DNA of 64,000 bases, from assembly GCA_963842295.1 (NCBI GenBank), contig CAWJFY010000007.1, positions 248,001-312,000 on the forward strand, in the 5' to 3' direction. Made by a program: the position numbers and the translations under genes. Positions within the stretch are counted from its first letter, which is position 1. Each line of letters begins with the position of its first letter. Below are positions 56,206 through 63,730 of this stretch, piece after piece. Source of the stretch: JAJNBA01 sp963842295. GTDB taxonomy: Bacteria; Actinomycetota; UBA4738; HRBIN12. The notes under the pieces are model-generated. The model searched no databases. It saw only the letters and a list, made by a program, of their open reading frames with translations, and was not told the origin of the DNA.

Positions 56206-56817
56206 TCAGCCGAGGAGCCTGCGCTTCTGCGCCTGGAACTCCTCTTCCGTCAGAACCCCGCGAGCCCGCAGGTCCGCGAGCCGCTCGAGCTCCGAGGTCG
56301 CCGAGTGCGACGACCTGCCCTCATTCCCCCTCATCATCCGCTGTTGGTTCAGCTCACCCTGGTGGTAGATCGTCTTCTGGACCTCTTCGGGCTTGCGGAT
56401 GTGGTCGAACACCTGGCGCCCGGCCTCGGACGCGGACTGCACCACCAGCGTCCCCGCCCCGATGACCCGGTCGATGACCCCCTGCTCGAAGCGAACGTCG
56501 TTGATCGCCTCGAGGGGCACCTCCATCGAGTACTTCGCGATGAATCCGCGCCGGTGGATGATCCGGTCGCTCGTCACCACGAAATGCGACGTGAGCCAGT
56601 CGATCAGCCTGCGAACCGGGTACGCCAAGAGGAACAAGGTGCCGGCCACGCCCACGACCATGTCGAGCACCGGCTCCTCGAAGGTCCGGTAGAGGACGAG
56701 CATGACGGCCAGCGTCGCGACCGTCGCGATCGCCGGCATGATCAGGGCGATCCAATGGGGTCGGAGGTCGAAGACGAGCTCCTCTCCTTCGACGAGGAGC
56801 CGCGTGGGGAACGCCAT
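56206..56817 (-). CDS. bacterial PH-domain membrane protein with SHOCT tail
   Basis: A 203-residue protein: two membrane helices (about 23-42 and 53-70), then a bacterial PH-like domain (HFVVTSDRIIHRRGFIAKYSMEVPLEAINDVRFEQGVIDRVIGAGTLVVQSASE) of the YdbS/YdbT type, and a C-terminal SHOCT segment (LERLADLRARGVLTEEEFQAQKRRLLG), a short motif for multimerisation. The role is unknown; such proteins are linked to envelope stress. TAGGTT lies exactly 6 bases before the ATG at 56817, with TTGCAG 18 bases above it. Confidence 0.87.
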   Translation of the reverse strand: MAFPTRLLVEGEELVFDLRPHWIALIMPAIATVATLAVMLVLYRTFEEPVLDMVVGVAGTLFLLAYPVRRLIDWLTSHFVVTSDRIIHRRGFIAKYSMEVPLEAINDVRFEQGVIDRVIGAGTLVVQSASEAGRQVFDHIRKPEEVQKTIYHQGELNQQRMMRGNEGRSSHSATSELERLADLRARGVLTEEEFQAQKRRLLG

Positions 56818-56823
56818 GGGCGG

Positions 56824-56853
56824 AACCTAGCGCTCCCGGTCCAGCCCCTGCAA
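56824..56853 (-). promoter_or_regulatory. promoter of bacterial PH gene (leaderless)
   Basis: Minus strand: -35-like TTGCAG at 56848-56853, 18-base spacer, -10 TAGGTT at 56824-56829, then 6 bases to the ATG at 56817. Confidence 0.5.
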
Positions 56854-56864
56854 ACGCGACACGC

Positions 56865-57449
56865 TCAGGCTCCGCGCTGCCCGAGCTCTTCGGATCCGCG
56901 GAGCACCTCTTCACGGAGACGGCCAGCGTCGATGCCCTGGGCCATGAGGAGCTGCGTCGAGATCGCGTTCAGCCGGAGGAGCCCAAGGAGCACGTGCTCA
57001 GGCCCGATCCGACGATGGCCCAGCCGGATCGCTTCTCGAAGTGCGAGCACGAGCGCCTGCTTGGCCTTCGGCATGACGGGCAGGCCGCAGACGCGCCCGC
57101 GTCTGCGGCCGTGCCACCGACGGCGGCGGTCCAGTGCACCAGGACCGAACGAGGCTTCGACCCTTCGGCGAACCTCGTCCAGATCCACGCCGATCCCACG
57201 AAGAGCGGCGGCGTCGGCCTCGCTGAGACCGGACCCCCCCGACGGCTCGATCCGTTCGAGATCGCGGCGTGCTCGGCGCGGATCGAAGCCACAGGCGATG
57301 AGCGCCTCGGTCGCGATGCTGGGGCCCGTGCCGGCGAGCGCGATCAGGAGATGCTCAGCCCCCAGGTAGCCATGGCCGATCTCCTCGGCCACCTCCACCG
57401 CGAGCTCGACGGTCCGCCTGGCGTCGGCGGTGAATCGTTCGAACATCAC
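56865..57449 (-). CDS. Clp N-terminal-domain protein without ATPase
   Basis: A 194-residue protein made of ClpN repeats: MFERFTADARRTVELAVEVAEEIGHGYLGAEHLLIALAG and, after a basic linker, PKAKQALVLALREAIRLGHRRIGPEHVLLGLLRL. These are the substrate/adaptor-docking domains of ClpA/ClpC, but no AAA module follows, so it should act as an adaptor, sensor or decoy. It lies one base after the stop of a small HTH protein and shares its promoter; this pairing recurs in actinobacteria. It may titrate ligands or substrates of ClpC. Confidence 0.88.
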   Translation of the reverse strand: MMFERFTADARRTVELAVEVAEEIGHGYLGAEHLLIALAGTGPSIATEALIACGFDPRRARRDLERIEPSGGSGLSEADAAALRGIGVDLDEVRRRVEASFGPGALDRRRRWHGRRRGRVCGLPVMPKAKQALVLALREAIRLGHRRIGPEHVLLGLLRLNAISTQLLMAQGIDAGRLREEVLRGSEELGQRGA

Positions 57450-57450
57450 G

Positions 57451-57684
57451 TCACCTTCCCCGGCGGAACAGGCGCCGCTCCCGGTGCTTCTTGTGCACGG
57501 CCTGCTTGCTGACGTGGAGCTCGTCGGCGATCGCCTGCCAGGACCAGCCGATGCTCCGAGCGTTGTCGACCTGGAGCGCTTCGAGGCGCTCCAGAACCTT
57601 CCTCAACGCCGCCACCGCCCTGAGACCAACCGTGGGGTCGGCGTCCGTGGCATCGGACGCCAAGTCGACCGCATCGTTCTTCAT
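57451..57684 (-). CDS. small HTH protein paired with ClpN-domain protein
   Basis: A 77-residue protein with an acidic, Ala-rich start and a C-terminal helix-turn-helix (ARSIGWSWQAIADELHVSKQAVHKKHRERRLF) like sigma region 4 or HTH_23-type domains, with a basic end. It probably binds DNA and may regulate itself and the ClpN gene: a perfect inverted repeat covers the -35 of its own promoter. TAGGAT lies exactly 6 bases before the ATG at 57684, so it is leaderless. Confidence 0.85.
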   Translation of the reverse strand: MKNDAVDLASDATDADPTVGLRAVAALRKVLERLEALQVDNARSIGWSWQAIADELHVSKQAVHKKHRERRLFRRGR

Positions 57685-57690
57685 GGCGTC

Positions 57691-57720
57691 ATCCTAGGTT
57701 GACAGGTTCGCGTGTGTCAA
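57691..57720 (-). promoter_or_regulatory. promoter of the HTH/ClpN pair
   Basis: Minus strand: consensus -35 TTGACA at 57715-57720, 18-base spacer, -10 TAGGAT at 57691-57696, then 6 bases to the ATG at 57684. It is the best promoter in the window. Confidence 0.75.
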
Positions 57721-57722
57721 CC
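57697..57722. promoter_or_regulatory. operator-like inverted repeat over the HTH/ClpN promoter
   Basis: GGTTGACA (57697-57704) and TGTCAACC (57715-57722), a perfect 8-base dyad with a 10-base spacer. It spans the region between -10 and -35 including the -35 itself, a classical repressor position. It also covers the birA stop codon. Confidence 0.65.
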
Positions 57723-58469
57723 CTGATTGACGTCCAGGTGGTGGATCTCCCCGAAGGCGACCCGAAACCGGCCGGCTTCGGTGTCGACAAGCAAGGCGCC
57801 GGTCTCGTCGAGGTCGGCGGCGACACCGCGAGCGGTGTCGCCGCCGACCGTCGTCGCTTCGACCCGTCGGCCGATCGTGGCGGAGACGGCGCGCCACCGG
57901 TCCAGGATCTCCGTCGAGGGGCCTTCGATCAGTGATCGAAAGAGCTGGAGGAACCGCGAGAGGAGCGCCACCTCGTTCACGCGACCGATCGCCCCCCCAC
58001 CCACGACATCTTTCGGCGCGTCGAGGTTCACGCCGATCCCGACGACCACATGAAGGAGCCGCCCGTCGCGGATCTCCGTCTCCCCGAGGACTCCGCCCAC
58101 CTTCGACCCGCCCTCCATCAGGTCGTTCGGCCACTTGCACCGGACCTCCCGGGCGGAGATCGCGGACGAGGCCTCCGCCATCGCCGCGCCCGCCGCCAAC
58201 GACACCAGTCCCACGCGGTCCGGCTCCACCGAAGGCCTGAGCACGAGGCTGCACATGAGCGCCGATCCCGGCCGGTCCACCCAGGCACGTCCCTGCCTCC
58301 CCCGACCGGCCGTCTGGTGACCCGCCGCGACGAGCGTCCACGAGGGCGATCCCTCCCCCGCCATCGCCAGCGCGGTGGCGTTCGTCGACTCGGTCACCTC
58401 GTCCCACCGGACGGGCGCTGCGAGTCCCGCCGTCGCCAGCGCCCGCCGTAGCGCATCTTCGCTCAGCAC
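57717..58469 (-). CDS. birA: biotin--[acetyl-CoA-carboxylase] ligase
   Basis: Attaches biotin to the carboxylase alpha subunit encoded divergently at 58507. The 250 residues have WDEVTESTNATA, the biotinyl-AMP loop AGHQTAGRGRQGRAW (GRGRxGR), LRCKWPND-like VRCKWPNDLMEGGSKVGGVLGE and VGIGVNLDAP. There is no N-terminal HTH, so it is a ligase without repressor function. The GTG at 58469 has AGGTGG 4-6 bases upstream; the frame stays open to 58589. Birth of both partners from one 37-base divergent region links biotin ligase and substrate. Confidence 0.94.
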   Translation of the reverse strand: MLSEDALRRALATAGLAAPVRWDEVTESTNATALAMAGEGSPSWTLVAAGHQTAGRGRQGRAWVDRPGSALMCSLVLRPSVEPDRVGLVSLAAGAAMAEASSAISAREVRCKWPNDLMEGGSKVGGVLGETEIRDGRLLHVVVGIGVNLDAPKDVVGGGAIGRVNEVALLSRFLQLFRSLIEGPSTEILDRWRAVSATIGRRVEATTVGGDTARGVAADLDETGALLVDTEAGRFRVAFGEIHHLDVNQG

Positions 58470-58492
58470 GCTTCCACCTCCGCTGGACGCTA

Positions 58493-58498
58493 TATCGT
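58493..58498 (+). promoter_or_regulatory. -10 element (TATCGT) for carboxylase alpha subunit
   Basis: On the plus strand, 8 bases before the ATG at 58507, with no Shine-Dalgarno. Confidence 0.4.
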
Positions 58499-58506
58499 GA
58501 CGCCAC

Positions 58507-60228
58507 ATGGCGCGGAAGCAGAAGCTCCTGATCGCCAACCGCGGCGAGATCGCCATCCGGATCGCCCGGACGTGTCGCGACCTCGGCATCGCGACGGTCG
58601 CGGTCTACTCCGACGCCGATCGCGATGCGCTGCACGTCGAGATGGCGGACGAGTCCTTCCGGATCGGCCCGCCACTCGCGTCCGCGTCGTACCTCGCGAT
58701 CGATCGGATCATGGAGGTCGCCCGCAAATCGAGGGCTACGCTCATCCACCCGGGCTACGGGTTCCTCGCCGAGCGGGCGCAGTTCGCCCAGGCGGTCGAG
58801 GAAGCAGGGCTGGCGTTCGTCGGGCCGCCGGCGCGGGCGATCGAGACGACCGGCGACAAGGCTGCGGCGCGGCGCGTCGCGGATGCCGCCGGCATGCCGA
58901 TCGTTCCCGGGACCCGCGAGCCGGTGGATCTCGCGCAGGCGAAGAAGGAGGCCGCCCGGATCGGCTTCCCGCTCGTCGTGAAAGCTGCGTTCGGCGGGGG
59001 CGGCAAGGGCATGCATGTCGTTCGTGACGGGGATCACCTGGAGGAATCGCTCAAGCGAGCCGCACGCGAGGCGAAGTCCTACTTCGGAAGGCCCGAGGTC
59101 TTCCTCGAGCGCTACGTGGATCGCGCCCGCCACGTCGAGGCGCAGATCATCGCCGACACCCACGGGAACGTGTTCTTCCTCGGTGAGCGCGACTGCTCGG
59201 TGCAACGCCGCCACCAGAAGCTGATCGAGGAGACGCCGGCGCCCTTGTTCGACGATCGCCTCCGCGAACGGTTCGCCGAGGCGACCGTTGGTCTCGCGAA
59301 GGCGGCCGGATACGTGAACGCCGGAACCGTCGAATGCGTGATGGATGAGGACGGGGACTTCTACTTCCTCGAGATGAACACCCGCCTGCAGGTCGAGCAC
59401 ACGGTGACCGAGATGGTGACCGGGCTCGACCTGGTTGCCCTCCAGATCCGCGTGGCGCTCGGCGAGAAGCTGGCGTTGGACCCCGCGCCTCGCGGCGCCT
59501 CGATCCAATGCCGGATCAACGCCGAGGACCCCGGGAGGAACTTCCTTCCGGGTCCCGGTCGGGTCACCCGTTACCGGGAACCGGCCGGCCCGTTCGTCCG
59601 GGTGGATTCGGGGATCGAGCAGGGCCGTGAGATCCCGGGGGACTACGACTCGATGTTCGCGAAGCTGATCGTGGCCGGACGCGACCGGGAGGAAGCTCGC
59701 AAGCGGATGCTCCGTGGGCTGGATGAGTTCGTCGTCGAGGGTGTCCCGACGACGATCCCGGTGCATCGCTGGATCCTCGAGTCCAAGGAGTTCAGAGCGG
59801 CCGCCCACACGACCACGTGGCTGGAGCGTGCGCTCGCCGGCGCGGACCTGCCCGCACATCCGGATTTCGGGACCTCGGGCCCGGCTCCCAACAGGCCGGC
59901 GGACATCCTCGTCGAGGTCGACGGGCGTCGCATCCCGGTGCGTATCTTCGACGAGCGTCGGGAGCCGGCCCCGCGACCCCCGATCGCGCCCGACGCCCAC
60001 CATGGCGAGCACGTCCACGGCGAGATCCTCGCGCCGATGCAGGGCACGATCGTGAAGGTGCTCGTGGAGAAGGGCCAGGAGGTGCGGCCGGGCGACGTGA
60101 TCTGCATCCTCGAGGCGATGAAGATGGAGAACCACGTCCCCTCGAACCGTGAGGGCGAGGTCACCGATCTCCCGATCCACGCCGGCCAGGTCGTCGAGAC
60201 CGGCCAGGTCCTCGCCGTGATCGACTAG
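58507..60228 (+). CDS. accA: acyl-CoA carboxylase alpha subunit (biotin carboxylase + BCCP)
   Basis: Carboxylates its own biotin with ATP and bicarbonate and hands CO2 to the PccB-type subunit. The 573 residues have the biotin carboxylase domain (KLLIANRGEIAIRIARTCRDLGI, FGGGGKGM ATP loop, the Glu/Arg-rich EMNTRLQVEHTVTEMVTG) in 1-450, a linker domain, and a biotinyl domain with EAMKMEN, biotin-accepting Lys539. It resembles actinobacterial AccA3, shared by acetyl- and propionyl-CoA carboxylases. It is divergent from birA and converges with the F420 oxidoreductase gene (4-base stop overlap). A 963-residue antisense frame is a shadow. Confidence 0.95.
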   Translation: MARKQKLLIANRGEIAIRIARTCRDLGIATVAVYSDADRDALHVEMADESFRIGPPLASASYLAIDRIMEVARKSRATLIHPGYGFLAERAQFAQAVEEAGLAFVGPPARAIETTGDKAAARRVADAAGMPIVPGTREPVDLAQAKKEAARIGFPLVVKAAFGGGGKGMHVVRDGDHLEESLKRAAREAKSYFGRPEVFLERYVDRARHVEAQIIADTHGNVFFLGERDCSVQRRHQKLIEETPAPLFDDRLRERFAEATVGLAKAAGYVNAGTVECVMDEDGDFYFLEMNTRLQVEHTVTEMVTGLDLVALQIRVALGEKLALDPAPRGASIQCRINAEDPGRNFLPGPGRVTRYREPAGPFVRVDSGIEQGREIPGDYDSMFAKLIVAGRDREEARKRMLRGLDEFVVEGVPTTIPVHRWILESKEFRAAAHTTTWLERALAGADLPAHPDFGTSGPAPNRPADILVEVDGRRIPVRIFDERREPAPRPPIAPDAHHGEHVHGEILAPMQGTIVKVLVEKGQEVRPGDVICILEAMKMENHVPSNREGEVTDLPIHAGQVVETGQVLAVID

Positions 60229-60917
60229 CCGCTCGAAGCGCCCCAGGTGTCGCGACCGACGATCCGGAAACCTGAGTCCTTGATCTTGTAGGCCCGGTTG
60301 ATCGAGACGAGCAGCGCCGTGAGCGGCTCGGCCACGCGAGCCATCTCGAGGCGCCCACAATCCACCCAACGCATCCCGGGGATCCCATCGATCAAGGCAC
60401 CGACGCGAGCCTTCGCTTCCACGTCGTCGGCGCAGAGGAGCACATCGCTGTCGATCTCGCGATCGAGGGCCTGGAGGGCCTCGGCCGCGATCGTATGCAG
60501 GCCTGCCACGACCCGTGGGCCGTCGCCGAGGATCGCTTGGGCCTGTTCGGCGGCCGAGCCGTGCCAGGGCCGAAGCACCTGCCACGGCCGGCCGCCGACC
60601 GCGGTTGCCAGTGGGCTGGTTGCGTCGAGGACCGCGGCGCCGGGGGCGACGGCGTCCTTGATCGAGCGATAGATCTCGGCTTGCCCCGCGTACGGGACGG
60701 TGACGGCGACGACACCGTCGCTCCCGGCCGCGGCTGTCGCGCTCGCGTTGTCGGTTCCCTGGAGAGCCGCCCTCGAGAGCTCGGACGCCTTCGCCGCCGA
60801 CTCGGCCCCTCGGCCGGCATCGCGCGAACCGATGATCACGTGATGCCCCGCTTTCGCGAGCCGCAGCGCGAGGCCGAAGCCCTCCGCGCCCGTCCCCCCG
60901 ATCACCGCGACGTCCAC
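60225..60917 (-). CDS. npdG: NADPH-dependent F420 reductase (F420:NADP oxidoreductase)
   Basis: Moves hydride between F420H2 and NADP. The 230 residues start MDVAVIGGTGAEGFGLALRLAKAGHHVIIGSRD, the NADP-binding motif of archaeal Fno (GGTGxxG and SR for the 2-phosphate), continue with VAVTVPYAGQAEIY, and end in VGRDTWGA. It gives the organism a use for the F420 whose biosynthesis genes lie at 10.8-15.5 kb. The GTG at 60917 has TAGGCT 7 bases upstream, so it is probably leaderless. Confidence 0.88.
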   Translation of the reverse strand: MDVAVIGGTGAEGFGLALRLAKAGHHVIIGSRDAGRGAESAAKASELSRAALQGTDNASATAAAGSDGVVAVTVPYAGQAEIYRSIKDAVAPGAAVLDATSPLATAVGGRPWQVLRPWHGSAAEQAQAILGDGPRVVAGLHTIAAEALQALDREIDSDVLLCADDVEAKARVGALIDGIPGMRWVDCGRLEMARVAEPLTALLVSINRAYKIKDSGFRIVGRDTWGASSG

Positions 60918-60924
60918 GGCGCGC

Positions 60925-60930
60925 AGCCTA
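60925..60930 (-). promoter_or_regulatory. -10 element (TAGGCT) for F420 reductase
   Basis: On the minus strand, 7 bases before the GTG at 60917. A partial second copy (CTAGGC) lies at 60933-60938 or thereabouts, within the mutase stop region. Confidence 0.45.
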
Positions 60931-60934
60931 GTGC

Positions 60935-62512
60935 CTAGTACGTGGGCCGGTACTCACCGAAGACCCGGCGGAGGACGTCGGACACCTCCCCGAGGGTCGC
61001 CCGCATCCGCAGCGCCTCCCGCATCCGCGGCAAGAGGTTGTCCGAGCCGCGCGCGGTCTCCTCCACGTCGGCGAGCGCCACATCCACGGCGCGCTGATCC
61101 CGCGAGGCGCGGAGCTGGCGCAGCCGCTCCATCTGCCGTGAGGTCTCCTCCGCGGAGATCCGCTGGAGCTCCACCGGCTTCCCGGGCGCGTCCACGAACC
61201 GGTTCACGCCGACGACGATCCTTTCCTCTGTCTCGATCCCTCGCTGGATGCGGTACGCCGCCTCGTGGATCTCGTCCTGGTAGTAGCCGGCCTCGATCGC
61301 CGCCACGGCACCGCCCCTCACGTCGACCTTCTCCACGATCTCGCCGGCCAGCCGTTCCAACTCATCAGTGAGCGATTCGATGAAGTACGAGCCTCCCAGG
61401 GGGTCGACCGTCTCCGCGACGCCTGTCTCGTACCCGAGCACCTGCTGGGTCCGGAGAGCGATCTTCACCGCCTGCTCGGTCGGGAGCGCGAGGGCCTCGT
61501 CGTACGAATTCGTGTGCAGCGACTGGGTCCCGCCCAGGACGGCCGCCATCGCCTCCAACGACGTCCGCACGATGTTGTTCTCGGGCTGCTGGGCGGTGAG
61601 GGTCGCTCCCCCGGTCTGCGTGTGGAACCGTAGCGTCTGGGACCTCGGGTCCTTCGCCCCGAAGCGGTCGCGCATGATCGCCGCCCACATGCGACGAGCG
61701 GCCCGAAACTTCGCGACCTCCTCGAAGAAGTTCATGTGGCACGCGAAGAAGAACGAGAGGCGGGGCGCGAAGTCGTCGACGGCGAGGCCGGCGTCGACGG
61801 CCGCCTGCACGTACGCGATCCCGTTCGCGAGCGTGAACGCGATCTCCTGCGCGGCCGTCGCGCCGGCCTCGCGCATGTGGTAGCCGCTGATCGAGATCGT
61901 GTTCCAGCGAGGGATCCGCTCGCCCGTGTAGGCGAACAGGTCGGTGATCAGCCGCATCGAGGGCTGCGGCGGGTAGATGTAGGTCCCGCGCGCCGCGTAC
62001 TCCTTCAGCAGGTCGTTCTGGACCGTGCCGGAGAGCATGGCGGGCTCGATGCCGTGCTTCTCGGCGACCAGCTCGTAGAGGAGGAGGAGGATCGGCGCGG
62101 TGGCGTTGATCGTCATCGAGGTGGAGACCTGGTCGAGCGGGATCCCCTCGAAGAGTCGCTCCATGTCGTCGACCGAATCGATCGCGACGCCGGTCTTGCC
62201 CACCTCGCCTTCAGCTCTGGGGTGATCGGAGTCGAGCCCCATCTGGGTGGGCAGATCGAAGGCGACGGACACACCCGTTTGCCCGTGGTCCAGGAGGTAG
62301 CGGAAACGCCGGTTCGTCTCCTCGGCGCTGCCCATGCCCGAGTACTGACGCATCGTCCAGAGCCGTCCTCGGTACATGTCCGGATAGACGCCTCGCGTGA
62401 AGGGGTAGGAGCCGGGGTCCCCCACCCGGTCGTCGACCGCGCCGGTCGATCCATAGATCGGCCGTACCTCGATCCCCGAGTCGGTCGTGCGAGGGGAAGC
62501 GTCTTCGGCCAT
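60935..62512 (-). CDS. mcmA1: methylmalonyl-CoA mutase, large (catalytic) subunit without B12 domain
   Basis: Isomerises (R)-methylmalonyl-CoA to succinyl-CoA with adenosylcobalamin. The 525 residues are the TIM-barrel catalytic part only: WTMRQYSGMGSAEETNRRFRYLL with Tyr57, LSVAFDLPTQ-like VSVAFDLPTQMGLDSDHP, YPPQPSMRLITD with its Arg, and ISISGYHMREAGATA. The Tyr and Arg are as in methylmalonyl- rather than isobutyryl-CoA mutases. It ends without a cobalamin-binding (DxHxxG) domain, so a separate small subunit must be encoded elsewhere. TAGGCT lies 10 bases before the ATG at 62512. Confidence 0.93.
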   Translation of the reverse strand: MAEDASPRTTDSGIEVRPIYGSTGAVDDRVGDPGSYPFTRGVYPDMYRGRLWTMRQYSGMGSAEETNRRFRYLLDHGQTGVSVAFDLPTQMGLDSDHPRAEGEVGKTGVAIDSVDDMERLFEGIPLDQVSTSMTINATAPILLLLYELVAEKHGIEPAMLSGTVQNDLLKEYAARGTYIYPPQPSMRLITDLFAYTGERIPRWNTISISGYHMREAGATAAQEIAFTLANGIAYVQAAVDAGLAVDDFAPRLSFFFACHMNFFEEVAKFRAARRMWAAIMRDRFGAKDPRSQTLRFHTQTGGATLTAQQPENNIVRTSLEAMAAVLGGTQSLHTNSYDEALALPTEQAVKIALRTQQVLGYETGVAETVDPLGGSYFIESLTDELERLAGEIVEKVDVRGGAVAAIEAGYYQDEIHEAAYRIQRGIETEERIVVGVNRFVDAPGKPVELQRISAEETSRQMERLRQLRASRDQRAVDVALADVEETARGSDNLLPRMREALRMRATLGEVSDVLRRVFGEYRPTY

Positions 62513-62522
62513 GACCTCATGG

Positions 62523-62528
62523 AGCCTA
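62523..62528 (-). promoter_or_regulatory. -10 element (TAGGCT) for methylmalonyl-CoA mutase
   Basis: On the minus strand, 10 bases before the ATG at 62512. GAGGTC just before the ATG is a weak ribosome site at best. Confidence 0.4.
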
Positions 62529-62609
62529 TCGCCGGTCCGTTCGGTCAGTGGGCTTGGGCTCGAGACGACGGGGCGGGATGGACGGTCGACAACGAGTTGA
62601 CACCACCGA

Positions 62610-62615
62610 TACCTT
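62610..62615 (+). promoter_or_regulatory. -10 element (TACCTT) for O-methyltransferase
   Basis: On the plus strand, 7 bases before the ATG at 62623. TTGACA at 62597-62602 is only 7 bases above it and so is not a matching -35. Confidence 0.35.
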
Positions 62616-62622
62616 CGGGCGC

Positions 62623-63267
62623 ATGGACATCGTCGATCCCCGCATCGAGGCCTATATGGAGGAGCGGCTTCGGCGCTTCGACGAAGCGGTGCTCCTCGAG
62701 ATGGAGGCGCACGCGGAAGAACGGGGCTTCCCGATCGTGGGTCGGAACGTCGGCGTCACACTCGAGGTGCTCGCTCGATCGGTCGAAGCCGAGCGCATCA
62801 TGGAGCTCGGCTCCGGCTTCGGCTACTCCGCCTACTGGCATGCCCGTGCCGTCGGCCCCGTCGGCGAGGTGCACCTCACCGACGGCGACCCCGAGAACGC
62901 CATCAGGGCCGGCGACTACCTGAAGCGCGCAGGACTCGCGGATCGCGTGCAGTTCCACGTCGGCGATGCGGTCACGGAGTTCGGCCTCCTGGAGGATGAT
63001 TTCGACGTCGTCTTCAACGACATCGACAAGGACGGCTACCCGGCCGCGTGGCGAGCGGCCAGCGAGCGGATCCGTCGCGGTGGCCTCTACGTCTGCGACA
63101 ACGTCCTGTGGTACGGGCGCGTCGCGGTCGAGGACCCGGAGGACACCCGTCCCCACTACACGGAGGCTGTCCTCGAACACAACCGCCTGATCGCCGAGGA
63201 CGAGCGCTACATCTCGACGATCGTTCCCACGCGTGACGGACTCATGGTGGCCGTTCGGGTCGGCTGA
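62623..63267 (+). CDS. O-methyltransferase (class I, COMT-like)
   Basis: A 214-residue SAM-dependent methyltransferase of the family-3 type: GRNVGVTLEVLARSVEAERIMELGSGFGYSAYWHARAV (motif I ELGSGFGYSA), VQFHVGDAVTEF, FDVVFNDIDKDGYPAAW with the metal-binding Asp, and GGLYVCDNVLWYGRVA (Asp-Asn). These enzymes methylate catechols or related phenols with a divalent metal. The actual substrate is unknown. The frame is open to 62548; the ATG at 62623 gives the usual start of the family. Confidence 0.87.
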   Translation: MDIVDPRIEAYMEERLRRFDEAVLLEMEAHAEERGFPIVGRNVGVTLEVLARSVEAERIMELGSGFGYSAYWHARAVGPVGEVHLTDGDPENAIRAGDYLKRAGLADRVQFHVGDAVTEFGLLEDDFDVVFNDIDKDGYPAAWRAASERIRRGGLYVCDNVLWYGRVAVEDPEDTRPHYTEAVLEHNRLIAEDERYISTIVPTRDGLMVAVRVG

Positions 63268-63307
63268 AGCGGACCTTCGTCCCGGCTTCGGTGTGACGGC
63301 CCGGCGA

Positions 63308-63313
63308 TAAGCT
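63308..63313 (+). promoter_or_regulatory. -10 element (TAAGCT) for sdhC
   Basis: On the plus strand, 7 bases before the GTG at 63321. GGGGACG between them is too close to be a ribosome site. Confidence 0.45.
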
Positions 63314-63320
63314 GGGGACG

Positions 63321-63725
63321 GTGAGCGCCGACACCAAGCGGAAGGGCCAGTTCGGCCCGCTTTACAAGGGCCACGAGGGCCAGTACAGCTGGCTCCTCCA
63401 CCGCGTCACCGGCGTCGCGATCATCCTTTTCCTGTTCGCCCACGTCGTGGACACGGCAGTGGTCGGCTGGGGTCCCGAGGCCTACAACCGGGTGGCCTCC
63501 GTCTACCACAACCCCTTCATCCGGCTGCTCGAGCTCGGCCTGGTGGCGGCCGTCCTGTACCACTCCTTCAACGGCGTGAAGATCATGCTGATCGACTTCT
63601 TCCCGGGCCTGACGAGGCACATCCGGGCCCTCGGCATCGCCACCGCCCTCCTGTTCGTGGGCTCGATGATCCCGATCACGTGGATCATGGGCTCGGCCAT
63701 CGTCGAGCTCCTCCTGGAAGGCTGA
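63321..63725 (+). CDS. sdhC: succinate dehydrogenase cytochrome b556 subunit
   Basis: Membrane anchor and haem-binding subunit of complex II. The 134 residues have three helices (about 24-45, 70-88 and 103-128), the start GHEGQYSWLLHRVTGVAIILFLFAHVVDTAV, in which SWLLHRVTG is the quinone-site motif and His in FAHVVD is a haem ligand, and LYHSFNGVKIMLIDF with the second conserved His. The order and size match actinobacterial SdhC. Followed by sdhD after 5 bases. Confidence 0.93.
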   Translation: MSADTKRKGQFGPLYKGHEGQYSWLLHRVTGVAIILFLFAHVVDTAVVGWGPEAYNRVASVYHNPFIRLLELGLVAAVLYHSFNGVKIMLIDFFPGLTRHIRALGIATALLFVGSMIPITWIMGSAIVELLLEG

Positions 63726-63730
63726 CCCCG

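Noticed and set aside
57694..60585. A 963-residue minus-strand open frame opposite accA
   Set aside because: Antisense to the biotin carboxylase gene, composition typical of shadow frames, and it would overlap birA as well.
62597..62615. TTGACA as -35 of the O-methyltransferase
   Set aside because: Only 7 bases separate it from the -10-like TACCTT, far from the 16-18 needed; probably chance.
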